NCBI GenBank assembly: GCA_031264075.1 | Contig: JAISEO010000048.1 | Coordinates: 1 to 42,847, forward strand | Direction: 5' to 3' | Length of the DNA stretch: 42,847 nucleotides | Source: Coriobacteriales bacterium | GTDB lineage: Bacteria; Actinomycetota; Coriobacteriia; Coriobacteriales; UBA8131 | Part shown: one piece after another, positions 8,660 to 17,811 of the stretch | Layout: each line of letters begins with the position of its first letter | Position numbering within the stretch: position 1 is the stretch's first letter | Position numbers and translations under genes: made by a program | Notes under the pieces: generated by a model | Told to the model about the DNA's origin: nothing | The model's input: only the letters and a program-made list of their open reading frames with translations | Databases searched by the model: none

Positions 8660-9583
8660 ATGGTTACAAGAGCAAGACACGCCGCAGACACACAGACCCC
8701 CACAGAAGTGCTCGTGGTAGAGGGTGTGGCGATTTCCAAGCCAGACAGAGTCCTGTATCCGCAGTCAGACCTGACCGACGCAGACATCACCAAGGGAGCC
8801 GTTGCCGAGTACTATGCTGCGGTCTCCTCACGTATGTTGCCCTACCTTGCAAACCGGTTGCTGAGCACCTTCCGTTGCCCGGACGGTATTGGCGAAATCT
8901 GCTTCTTCAGGAAGCACGCGCCCAATGCCGAGGAAGGCACGGGCATCCTGTCCGTACACGAGGCGAGCGGCGCGACAGGAACCTATGTGTACGTCAAGGA
9001 TGTCGTCGGGCTCCTGACCGAGGTGCAGATGTACACGCTCGAGTTCCATATCTGGGGGAGCCATGTCAACACCCTGGAGCAGCCCGACCTGCTGGTCTTT
9101 GACTTTGACCCTGATGTCGGCATGGAGCTGGGCACGGTAAGGCAGGGCGTCAAAGACCTCAAGACCTGCCTGGACGACCTCGCGCTGACGTCCTACCTCA
9201 AGACCACGGGCGGCAAGGGTTACCACCTGGTCGTGCCCCTTAAGCCCCAGGCCAGTTGGGAGCAGCTCCAGAGCTTTGCCAAGAAGATGGCAGAGCGTAT
9301 GGAGGCCCGGTGGCCCGAGCGCTATACCAGCAGCAGCAGAAAGAACGCCCGTCAGGGCAGAATCTATATCGACTGGGAGCGCAATGTCAGGGGAGCCACG
9401 GCCGTGTGCCCCTATTCGCTCAGGGCCCGGGAGCGCGCAACCGTGTCCCTGCCCATTGCGTGGGAAGAGCTCGACTTCATCGCTCCGGGTGGCATCACCC
9501 TGGAGACGGCGCTTGCGCGCCTGGAGCAGGAGGATCCCTGGAGGAACTTCTTCGTCATCAGCCAGGAGCTGCCAAAGGACTGA
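8660..9583 (+). CDS. LigD-type primase-polymerase domain protein (stand-alone PolDom)
   Basis: KPDRVLYP, LLVFDFDPDV, LKTTGGKGYHLVVPL, IYIDWERNVRGATAVCPYSLRARERATVSLPIAWEEL; RBS-like GGAG before ATG 8660. Confidence 0.93.
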   Translation: MVTRARHAADTQTPTEVLVVEGVAISKPDRVLYPQSDLTDADITKGAVAEYYAAVSSRMLPYLANRLLSTFRCPDGIGEICFFRKHAPNAEEGTGILSVHEASGATGTYVYVKDVVGLLTEVQMYTLEFHIWGSHVNTLEQPDLLVFDFDPDVGMELGTVRQGVKDLKTCLDDLALTSYLKTTGGKGYHLVVPLKPQASWEQLQSFAKKMAERMEARWPERYTSSSRKNARQGRIYIDWERNVRGATAVCPYSLRARERATVSLPIAWEELDFIAPGGITLETALARLEQEDPWRNFFVISQELPKD

Positions 9584-9631
9584 CGCCTGCAACCCAGGGC
9601 GATTCCCCCAGGCGATTCAAAGGAGCGCATC

Positions 9632-10222
9632 GTGTCAAAGGGCAGGGTTGAATCGTTCACCGATGCCGTTATAGCGATTATCATCACCGTTCTCGTCTTA
9701 GGGCTGCACGAACCAGCATCGAGCAACTTCGGCGATCTCTTCGAGGAATGGCATCGCCTGGGCATTTATATCGTCAGCTTCCTGATGCTGGCCATCTATT
9801 GGATCAACCATCACTATCTGTTTGGGTCGATACGCGTTGTTGATGGCAAGGTGCTCTGGGCGAACAACTTCTTTCTCCTCAGCCTGACCTTCTTCCCGTT
9901 TGTCACCTCATGGCTGGGAGACTACTTCTTTGACCTTTCTCCGCAGCTGTGTTTTGGCGTTGTCATCATGGCCGCAGACATCCTGTTCTTCGTTGTTGCC
10001 TATGTGCTGGAAAAGGCCAACAATCTGGGGAAGGTCTCGATATTTCTCGGCAAGTACTGGAAGTCGTGGGTCTCCCTCGGGGCCAACATCCTTGCCATTG
10101 CGCTGGGGATTCTTGTATCCCCGCTGTTCATCTTCGGCTTGAACGCACTCATGCTGATACTCTGGATCATGCCGGAGAATCGCATCGCGAAGCTCATCCA
10201 ACAGCATCAACAACATCGCTAG
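9632..10222 (+). CDS. TMEM175/DUF1211 family membrane protein
   Basis: GRVESFTDAVIAIIITVLVLGLH (variant of FSDGVIAI motif), NHHYLF, multi-TM; GTG start. Confidence 0.85.
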   Translation: MSKGRVESFTDAVIAIIITVLVLGLHEPASSNFGDLFEEWHRLGIYIVSFLMLAIYWINHHYLFGSIRVVDGKVLWANNFFLLSLTFFPFVTSWLGDYFFDLSPQLCFGVVIMAADILFFVVAYVLEKANNLGKVSIFLGKYWKSWVSLGANILAIALGILVSPLFIFGLNALMLILWIMPENRIAKLIQQHQQHR

Positions 10223-10333
10223 TACTGCTCAGTATGCTAGAATAGCAGGCTACGGCGCTGTTTTGAGCAACAGCTGTTCTCACTTTGCGGCACGGGCGAG
10301 AGGACTGAGAAGATAGAAGCCTTTACGGTCATT

Positions 10334-12901
10334 TTGGTATGCGGGTTTGTGCTCTGTGTGTCTGCAGTGGCAGCTCTCATATTGGTTATCATCTCGGTAG
10401 TGCAGGGCAGCTCAACCAAACGGGAATTGCGACGCATCAACCAAAAACTCGACTGGCTTGCGCAGCGAATACAGAACGCCGAGAACACAGGGGCGCAGCC
10501 TACCACGCAGCCCCAGGCACAACCCTCCCCTGAGGCCCAACCACAGCCAACATCACAGGTTCAGGCACAGCTCACTTCGCAACAGGTGCCGCAGGCCCAA
10601 AGGATGTATCCTCCTCCACAGACTCAGCCGCAGGCCCAACCACAACCTATCATGCAAGCTCCCGCGCAGGAACAAGCAACGCAGCCTTTATCGGCTCCTG
10701 TTGCACAGCAGGCCTCCGTTCCGGCCTTCTCGCATCCCCTGCCATCACCGCAACCAGCAACTCCGCAGACCCAACTACTACCGACATCACCCCGACCACA
10801 GGTCAACGTTCCGCCGTCGCCTCAGGCACCACCTCAGCAACGCCCAAAGGCAAAGTCCTTCGAGCATGTCATGGGGCGCACTATCGCGGGCATCATCGCC
10901 GCGGTGCTGGTCTTTCTCGGCCTGGTCTTTCTCGGTCTTTTGGTGGTACCCACGCTCACCGATGACCTCAAGGTCAGCGCGATGTTCAGCATCAGCCTGC
11001 TGCTCTGGTTGGCTGGTTTCCTGCTGATACGGCGCATCAAAAACGGCTTTACGCTGGCCTTGCTTGGCACGGGCCTGGGCGCGGTCTTTATATCCATACT
11101 GGTAACCCATCTCTTCTTTGGCATGCTGTCCGCTGCTCCTGCCTACCTGTTACTGCTGGCATGGCTTGCGCTGTCACTCGTCGTAACCAAGCTGTTCGAC
11201 TCGGTATCCTTAAGCGTTATCGCCCATATTGGCATGGTGTTCTCTGTCATTGCGGGCTATCTCAATGCCAGCAGCGTCGATACGCTCTACCTGCTCCTGG
11301 CCTATCAGGCGGCGGCTACCGTGCTGCTTGTGCTCGGCACCTTCATCGCCAACAGACGCACCCATCTGATTGCGCTCTTCGTCTCGCTGATGCTGTGTTT
11401 GCCGGTGAGCACGATTCTCTGGCAATCCCCACTCTTATCCCAAACCATCACCATTGCGGAGGAACCTCTGGCATTCCTCAGTGCCTTTGGCCTGCAGTTT
11501 GTTGGAGCCTCTGCCCTCTACCTCATAACGCTCAGGGCCATCGTTACCCGCGAAGAGAATAGCGCGCATACGCTGATGCTGCTGGCGAGTGTCCTCTGGC
11601 TGGCCAGTGGGTTTGCAAGCGTTACGCTCATGCTGTATCGCTGGCTTGAAACCGGTCTGTTGCTGCACCCAGCCGCTGCAAGCACGCTCGCAAGCTTTGC
11701 CACGGTGGTCATTGTTTCGGCCCTTGGTCTTGCCGCGCTCGTCATGCTGCGCAGACTCTCTGTCTCACGAGCGTGTGGCCGAGCGGTCATGGGCTCGAAT
11801 ATCGGCTTTTCTGCCCTGCTGTTGCTGGTCAGTTCGACCATCGCTCGCACAAATCTGCTGGGCTATACGATATTCTTTCCGTCGCAGGCAGGCGTGCACT
11901 CCGAAGAGTTCGCGCTGTACCTCGCTCTGCCCGGTTTCCTCTTGGTCTGCCTCTCCGCCGTGGCGGCCTGGTTCATCTCCCGAGACCGACTCTACTGGTA
12001 CCTGGCGGTAGCCGCCGTTCTCGTTGATCTGCTGCTGATGATCGATCCCGGCTTTGCCCGGCTGGCAGAAGAGGGCTCTACCCTGCTTGCGCTTGGCTAC
12101 CTGGCCCTGTTACTGGCCCTGCTGGGCGGCCTCTTTGCTGTGGCGAATAAAGATCTGCAACGGCGCTGGCAGCAGCCCTACGTGCTCTGTGTGCTTCTCG
12201 CCGCTCAGCTGGGTCTGTCCTCGGTGCTGTTGAATGCCCCGCTCCCCGATTTTCCGTCCGCAGACCGCTTCATACTGCTGTTGCTGCTACACGCCTCCCT
12301 CCTCCTGCTTGCGCGCCTTGTGCCATTCATACGGCGGGATACCGGCAACCTCGGCGTGCTCGCTGCGCTGAGAGTTGATGAGCTTGTCGTTATCGCGTTT
12401 GTCTCACTTGAGTTTATCGTTAAGGGCCTGGGAGCGGGATATGACAGACTGGGCACGGGGCTTGCGCTGGCAGCCACAATATTGCTCCTGGCTATCGCCG
12501 TGCTTCGCATAGTCATCCGCAGAAAGGCAAGCCCAGGCTTTGACCTCGCCTATGCCCTTGCCGCGACCCTGCTCCTGCTGAGTTGTATCGGAGCCTGCAC
12601 TAAACTGTATGATGAGGCCTACGCGCTCAGCCTCGTAGCGATGATCCTGGCGTTTGCCAACATTGCCGCCGGGTTTGCCCTGCGTCGGGGAACCCTGCGA
12701 ATCTACGGCCTCGTCCTGGTGCTGGTGTGTGTGATCAAGCTGCTGATAATCGACCTTGTCAATCTCAACTCAGTTATGCGCGTCATCGCCTTTATCGGCT
12801 GCGGCCTTATCTGTTTTGGTATCAGCGCACTGTACAACTTCGCGGTAAAGCGTCTGCGTAGGGAACAGACCGGCCCCAAAGACGATACACTTTCTGGCTG
12901 A
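10334..12901 (+). CDS. DUF2339-like polytopic membrane protein with Gln/Pro-rich linker
   Basis: 855 aa; N-terminal TM plus coiled segment, low-complexity Q/P linker, then GRTIAGIIAAVLVFLGLVFLGLL and many TMs. Start codon uncertain (TTG). Confidence 0.75.
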   Translation: MVCGFVLCVSAVAALILVIISVVQGSSTKRELRRINQKLDWLAQRIQNAENTGAQPTTQPQAQPSPEAQPQPTSQVQAQLTSQQVPQAQRMYPPPQTQPQAQPQPIMQAPAQEQATQPLSAPVAQQASVPAFSHPLPSPQPATPQTQLLPTSPRPQVNVPPSPQAPPQQRPKAKSFEHVMGRTIAGIIAAVLVFLGLVFLGLLVVPTLTDDLKVSAMFSISLLLWLAGFLLIRRIKNGFTLALLGTGLGAVFISILVTHLFFGMLSAAPAYLLLLAWLALSLVVTKLFDSVSLSVIAHIGMVFSVIAGYLNASSVDTLYLLLAYQAAATVLLVLGTFIANRRTHLIALFVSLMLCLPVSTILWQSPLLSQTITIAEEPLAFLSAFGLQFVGASALYLITLRAIVTREENSAHTLMLLASVLWLASGFASVTLMLYRWLETGLLLHPAAASTLASFATVVIVSALGLAALVMLRRLSVSRACGRAVMGSNIGFSALLLLVSSTIARTNLLGYTIFFPSQAGVHSEEFALYLALPGFLLVCLSAVAAWFISRDRLYWYLAVAAVLVDLLLMIDPGFARLAEEGSTLLALGYLALLLALLGGLFAVANKDLQRRWQQPYVLCVLLAAQLGLSSVLLNAPLPDFPSADRFILLLLLHASLLLLARLVPFIRRDTGNLGVLAALRVDELVVIAFVSLEFIVKGLGAGYDRLGTGLALAATILLLAIAVLRIVIRRKASPGFDLAYALAATLLLLSCIGACTKLYDEAYALSLVAMILAFANIAAGFALRRGTLRIYGLVLVLVCVIKLLIIDLVNLNSVMRVIAFIGCGLICFGISALYNFAVKRLRREQTGPKDDTLSG

Positions 12902-12983
12902 GAGCCGGCCACTGGTCGGTCAGCCCTCAGCTTATATGCCTATAACGGGCACACTTCGGCGCCCGCACCTTCCACATCACCAT

Positions 12984-13028
12984 TTCTTCCATCAGTCTAC
13001 AGGGCCAGTATTGGCACTGGTGGACTCT
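12984..13028. repeat. Left copy of imperfect direct repeat flanking HEPN-MNT
   Basis: TTCTTCcaTCAGTCTACAG-N13-ACTGGTGGACTCT. Confidence 0.9.
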
Positions 13029-13338
13029 GGTCTATGCTGGTAAAACCGAGGTCAATGGCTCTGCCGTCTTTCTCAATATTTGCTTTCAGCTCCGGATTGG
13101 TAAGCGTATTAAAATCTGCCAGATCAATCTTCAGAATAGTAGGAACGGTATCGAATTGTACCTGTAATCTTGCGATGATATTTCGAGGGGACCAAATCGC
13201 AATATCAATATCGGATGTTTCCCGATAATCACCACGTGCCCGCGAACCGTAGAGTACGGCTCGTTCAACCTCGCCGTCACATGCCAGGACTTCTTTAATC
13301 TGTTGCCATATTTCTGGCCGCAAGCCAAACTCGTTCAT
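12997..13338 (-). CDS. MNT-domain nucleotidyltransferase antitoxin (MntA-like)
   Basis: GSRARGDYRETSDIDI = GSX10DXD motif; 4-nt overlap with the upstream HEPN gene. Confidence 0.9.
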   Translation of the reverse strand: MNEFGLRPEIWQQIKEVLACDGEVERAVLYGSRARGDYRETSDIDIAIWSPRNIIARLQVQFDTVPTILKIDLADFNTLTNPELKANIEKDGRAIDLGFTSIDQSPPVPILAL

Positions 13339-13736
13339 ATCTTTGTGCTCATCGTATCAGACAGAACCGTCAAGAGCGGCAGATACTCGCTCTTGATTGC
13401 CTCATATATCGCAACAGCTGTTCGCTCATCATAGGTGTGACTGGTGAGATTACGTTTCTTTACCATCTCCAACCATCTATCTCCATTGCTGATCACCCCA
13501 ACCACATAAGCCTCTTTCAAGACCTCGACAGGAGTGTTGATATTGGTTATACCCTCTTCTTCAAGATAGCATTTCAGCAATTTCCACGCCAGTTCCAAGA
13601 CGAATTCAAAGCGCTGTATAGCGGCATCTGCGATAAAATTATCGGCATCATTTTGCCGTTCAGCAGCTTCTTTCAGCCGTCGCAAAGCGTGCTGATATTG
13701 GGTAAACTTATATTCCAGTCTCTCTGTAGCCATCAT
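13335..13736 (-). CDS. HEPN-domain toxin (HepT / HI0074 family)
   Basis: 133 aa; RNLTSHTY = RX4HXY; FEFVLELAWKLLKCYLEEEG typical of HI0074-like HEPN proteins. Confidence 0.9.
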   Translation of the reverse strand: MMATERLEYKFTQYQHALRRLKEAAERQNDADNFIADAAIQRFEFVLELAWKLLKCYLEEEGITNINTPVEVLKEAYVVGVISNGDRWLEMVKKRNLTSHTYDERTAVAIYEAIKSEYLPLLTVLSDTMSTKI

Positions 13737-13780
13737 AAATAACCGTTTGCCGCACTTTCTTTGTAAAGGTAATCCTTTTC

Positions 13781-13825
13781 TTCTTCTCTCAGTCTACAGC
13801 ACCCTGTAGGAAACTGGTGGACTCT
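13781..13825. repeat. Right copy of imperfect direct repeat flanking HEPN-MNT
   Basis: TTCTTCtcTCAGTCTACAG-N13-ACTGGTGGACTCT; same spacing as the left copy, 33/45 identical by hand alignment. Confidence 0.9.
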
Positions 13826-14764
13826 TTACAGCTTGAAGTTCTCCCTGCCCTCAAACACATCGAGGGCCTCATCCGCGTCAAAGTCGGCAAGGGTGATGGC
13901 GCTGATGGCCTTGGTGAGGCGTACCGCCTCCTCGAGGGAACGTTGGTGTATGTTGCGTCCCGTCGCATTGCCGGCGGCGCCACCTGTATGGATCTGCTCG
14001 TACAGTTGGCTCAGAAAGACCGAAGCATCCACGGTGGATCCGCCGGCACAGACGAGCCCTGTGCGCCCGGCAGCCTCGGAGGCGCGTGCAAGCAGCTGGG
14101 CAGAACTCAGATCGCCTGCGGGAGCCGGCGGATTGACCTTGACGAAGTCCGCACCCAGACACAGCGCCACACCGGCGGCTCCGGCAATCAGGTCGGCATC
14201 CTTCTCGTTTTTGACCGCCTTGCCGCGAGGATAGATCCACAGCACAACGATGAGACCCTGGGCATGGGCCTCGGCAATGAGTTCGCCGGCCTCGGCCAGC
14301 ATCGTGGACTCGTACTCGGAGCCCAGGTACAGCGTGTAGCCCAGCCCAACGATATTAACGCCGGCCTCACGCATGGCAAGCACGGCGTCCAGCGAGGTGA
14401 GTTGGGGCGAGTAGGGATCGTCCTGCTCAGTCTTGATGAGGTTGGTCTTGGAGTTCATCTTGACCAGATAGTTGATGAGGGGATAGTCGGGGGCGTAGCG
14501 GGCGATAAGGCCGCGCTGGGCTGCCATGACCCCTATGACGCCTTCCGAAGCTATCTCAAACAGGTGCTCGGGATCGTTGTCGGTGGGGTCTATGCCCTTG
14601 CCAAAGAAGTCGCCGTTGAGATGCTCGAACTTCTGGTCGCAGGCGAAGAGCATTAAACGGCCCGTGTTACGCGTGGCCGCAAGATAGTTCTGCACATAGG
14701 TATCCTGCGCCTCGGGCAATACGTCTGCTGGTATCCTGACCTCGTTGGCCTGTAGCTGTGGCAT
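13826..14764 (-). CDS. Class I fructose-bisphosphate aldolase / DeoC-LacD family
   Basis: 312 aa; FACDQKFEHLNGDF, GLIVVLWIYPRGKAVKNEKDADLIAGAAGVALCLGADFVKVNPP. Confidence 0.88.
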   Translation of the reverse strand: MPQLQANEVRIPADVLPEAQDTYVQNYLAATRNTGRLMLFACDQKFEHLNGDFFGKGIDPTDNDPEHLFEIASEGVIGVMAAQRGLIARYAPDYPLINYLVKMNSKTNLIKTEQDDPYSPQLTSLDAVLAMREAGVNIVGLGYTLYLGSEYESTMLAEAGELIAEAHAQGLIVVLWIYPRGKAVKNEKDADLIAGAAGVALCLGADFVKVNPPAPAGDLSSAQLLARASEAAGRTGLVCAGGSTVDASVFLSQLYEQIHTGGAAGNATGRNIHQRSLEEAVRLTKAISAITLADFDADEALDVFEGRENFKL

Positions 14765-14848
14765 GGGAGCCTCCCTTTCTCAGGTTTTGTCTTTCCGGGA
14801 TTTTACCACAGGGAGAGCGCTTGCCTCGGGCGGAACAGGTGTGGGAGA

Positions 14849-14904
14849 AGGGGGACGGGGCTACAGTCCCACTGAGCTGCGTGGGACAGTAGCCCCGTCC
14901 CCCT
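14849..14904. repeat. Large imperfect palindrome (24-bp arms, 8-nt loop, one internal mismatch)
   Basis: AGGGGGACGGGGCTACAGTCCCAC-TGAGCTGC-GTGGGACAGTAGCCCCGTCCCCCT; no U-tract on either side. Confidence 0.95.
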
Positions 14905-15904
14905 GCATCGCTTCCTCTCTCCCCGTCCCTCTTTTCCCTCGCCTTCTTCTCCCGCCGCCCCTGCCAAAGCTGAGTTGGGTGAGGACGATGGCCACCAGCA
15001 TCAAAGCACAGCCGGTGCCCTCCTGTGCCGTGAGGGTCTCCCCCAGCAGAAATACCCCTCCCAGAAGTCCAAAGACGCTCTCGGTGCTCATGACGATGGC
15101 TGCCGGCGCTGGCTGGGCATATCTCTGGCCTATCGCCGCGAGGGTAAAGCCCCCTGCCGTGGAGAGGATGCCGGCATACAGGAGTTCCGGCGCCACAAGG
15201 CCAAGGGCTTCCAAAGTGATGGCAGCCGGGACAAAAAGATGGTCCATGAACGGCGCGGTCATGAGTGAGAGCACACCGGCAAAGGCAAACTGTATGACGC
15301 ACAGGCCAAAGAGCTGCAACAGAGAGAGGCGCGGGGCGAAATACCCAACGGCGAGGATGTGGACGGCCCAGAACAGCGCACTGGCCAGCACGATACCGTC
15401 ACCCAGCTCGAGTGTGAGCGAATCGCTGATGCAGAGGAGATAGAGGCCCACAACCGCAATACCCACGCTCACCCAGGTATTCCAATGGGTCCGCTGCCTG
15501 AGCAACAGGCCGAGTATAGGTACCAGGATAATGTACAGGGTCGTGATGAAGGCGGCCTTGGAGGCGCTGACCTGCACCATGCCCACCTGCTGAAAATTGG
15601 ACGCGAGGTACAGGGCCACGCCACAGATCACACCAGCAAAAAGCAGGTACCTGCCCCCTACCGCGGCCTGGTCCGCCTGCCTGGGGCCCGGTCTTGGAGG
15701 CCGCTTGAGCAGCCGCACCACGAGAAGCACCACAAGCAGGGTTGCCGCACCGAGGAGTTCGCGCAGGCCGTTGAACAGAAAGGGCCCTACGTGCTCCATG
15801 CTCGAGCGCTGCGCGACAAAGCACATGCCCCACACGAGAGCGGCAGCGAGCAGGATGCCGGTTGAGGCTATTTGTTTGAAACGCGCAGAACGGTGTTCCA
15901 TCAA
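14861..15904 (-). CDS. EamA/DMT family transporter
   Basis: 347 aa, ~10 TM, GMCFVAQRSSMEHVGPFLFNGLRELLGA start and two EamA repeats. Confidence 0.9.
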   Translation of the reverse strand: MMEHRSARFKQIASTGILLAAALVWGMCFVAQRSSMEHVGPFLFNGLRELLGAATLLVVLLVVRLLKRPPRPGPRQADQAAVGGRYLLFAGVICGVALYLASNFQQVGMVQVSASKAAFITTLYIILVPILGLLLRQRTHWNTWVSVGIAVVGLYLLCISDSLTLELGDGIVLASALFWAVHILAVGYFAPRLSLLQLFGLCVIQFAFAGVLSLMTAPFMDHLFVPAAITLEALGLVAPELLYAGILSTAGGFTLAAIGQRYAQPAPAAIVMSTESVFGLLGGVFLLGETLTAQEGTGCALMLVAIVLTQLSFGRGGGRRRRGKRGTGREEAMQGDGATVPRSSVGL

Positions 15905-17721
15905 TTATCCAGGAAGTTGAGGCCACCGGAGCGGCCACCCGGGTTTGCCTCTCTGTACAGCATGCTCAGATAGTTGACAATCTCGGTTGGCGCGATGATG
16001 TCCCTGCTATGGTCCGCGAAACCATTGGTCACGGGCCACATGCGTTGCTCGTTGAGGTTGATGCCATCAAACTGAAAGGCCATGGGCTCCTGCCGCCGTT
16101 TGAACTCGGCCTGGCTCACCTCTCGCAGCACATCAAGAATCATCTGCGTGTCGATACTGGTTTCTATGGGATAACTGCTGAAGAACTCGAGTATCTCATC
16201 CACGCCAAAGTTCTCCTCAATATGCAGGCGCAGGATCTGGTCGAGCGTGTCATAGGGCGGGAGCTTGTCGGTGTCCTTCTGTCCGCTGTACAGTTCGGCA
16301 GAGGGCTCCTTGTTGAGTATCGACTCGGGAATGACGAGAGAACGGCTGTTGCGCCAGTTGGCCAGGCCGTACACATCGGTCTTGTACAGGGCACCGAGGG
16401 GAGCTATGGCACCGGCTGTGTCGCCGTACAGGGTCGAATAGCCCATGGCGGCCTCAGACTTGTTTCCGGTGTTGAGAAGCAGCCAGCCATAGGTATTGGA
16501 GAGGTGCATGAGGATGACCGTCCTGATGCGGGCCTGCAGGTTCTGCAGGGCCGTGTCGGAGCCTTCGGTATCGAGGATGGCCTTTGACTCCGCGAGAAAG
16601 TTCTGGAAGGGCCCGGTAATGGGAAACAGCACCGTCTTGATCCCGAGATGTTGCGCCAGCGCCTCCGCGTCCTTAACCGATCCCTCGGAGGAATAGGGCG
16701 AGGGCATGAGTACGCCGTGCACATGCTCAGCTCCGAGCGCGTCGGTTGCCAGCGTGGCCACCACCGCCGAATCAATGCCGCCGGAGATGCCGAGGACGAC
16801 ATCCTCAAAGCCATTCTTCCGCACGTAATCGCCGAGCCCCACTCCCAGGGCACGCCAGCTTGCCTCATAGGGCAGCAGAGGCAGTATCCGCTTCTTGTCC
16901 TGCTTGCGGGCCTCCGGCACCGTGCGCCTGCTCTTTTTTCCGGTAGCCGCGGCACCTGTGCCCTGCGCCTCGCCCACAGCGGCACGTCCATACTCCTCCT
17001 CGCTCTTGGTGAGATTGGCCGTAAAGACAGCTTCCTCAAACGGAGGGGCCGAGTCCACGACGCTGCCGTCCGGTGCCATGACGAGGCTCGCTCCCTCGTA
17101 CACAAAGGCATCCTCGCCGCCGCAGAGGCTCGCAACGACAATCCAGGCATTGTTGGAGAGCGCGTCGGTGCGCAGGCTGTCTATCTGACTCGATGAGGTG
17201 AGGAGCCCGTTGGTCTCCTGATAGGGCCGGGCAATGAGCGAGATGATGGCGTCGGAATCGTTGTAGCGGGCGCTCGGGTCTATGAAGTCATCGAGGACCA
17301 CGGAGAGGGTCAGGCCCTGCAGTTTTATCTGGATGCTTTCCACGTATTCCTGCATCTCGGCGGTGGTGTACATATCCAGAAAGCCGAGGGCCGTGCCCTT
17401 TCCGCCCCGGGCAAACAGCACCTCCTCCTCACAGACGAAGCGCATGCCTGCCATGGCCGGACGCGGCAGCACCGTGCCTATCAGTGTTGGCAGTGACGCC
17501 TTCTGCATAAAGCTCCGGGCTACGTCGAGGGCCTCGGCGGCAAAGGCGTTATGGGTCACGAGACCACCCAGCTCCGCGCCGGAAAGCGCAAAGGCGGGAA
17601 ACACGACGAGATCCGGCGGGTAGGCCAGAGAGGCCAACTCGTCAATCATCGTAAGGGCGCGCTCGCAGTTTTCTCTCAGGGCACCGACCTTGGGGTTAAA
17701 CTGGACAACTGCTATAAACAT
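15901..17721 (-). CDS. nadE: Glutamine-dependent NAD+ synthetase
   Basis: 606 aa; nitrilase-like N-terminus (MFIAVVQFNPKVGAL) and LGISGGIDSAVVATLATDALG ATP-PPase; AGGAGG RBS upstream. Confidence 0.95.
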   Translation of the reverse strand: MFIAVVQFNPKVGALRENCERALTMIDELASLAYPPDLVVFPAFALSGAELGGLVTHNAFAAEALDVARSFMQKASLPTLIGTVLPRPAMAGMRFVCEEEVLFARGGKGTALGFLDMYTTAEMQEYVESIQIKLQGLTLSVVLDDFIDPSARYNDSDAIISLIARPYQETNGLLTSSSQIDSLRTDALSNNAWIVVASLCGGEDAFVYEGASLVMAPDGSVVDSAPPFEEAVFTANLTKSEEEYGRAAVGEAQGTGAAATGKKSRRTVPEARKQDKKRILPLLPYEASWRALGVGLGDYVRKNGFEDVVLGISGGIDSAVVATLATDALGAEHVHGVLMPSPYSSEGSVKDAEALAQHLGIKTVLFPITGPFQNFLAESKAILDTEGSDTALQNLQARIRTVILMHLSNTYGWLLLNTGNKSEAAMGYSTLYGDTAGAIAPLGALYKTDVYGLANWRNSRSLVIPESILNKEPSAELYSGQKDTDKLPPYDTLDQILRLHIEENFGVDEILEFFSSYPIETSIDTQMILDVLREVSQAEFKRRQEPMAFQFDGINLNEQRMWPVTNGFADHSRDIIAPTEIVNYLSMLYREANPGGRSGGLNFLDN

Positions 17722-17811
17722 TCTGCCTCCTGGTGCGTACGAAGTGCTCGGGTAGCTCTGGACTGTGCTGGCGGGGACTGTACTGCCGGGTGCGAGGGTC
17801 TCACGTAGCCA

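Noticed and set aside
14849-14904. Palindrome as an intrinsic terminator
   Set aside because: Very strong stem but no U-tract on either strand and the stop codon lies inside it; treated as a REP-like repeat instead.
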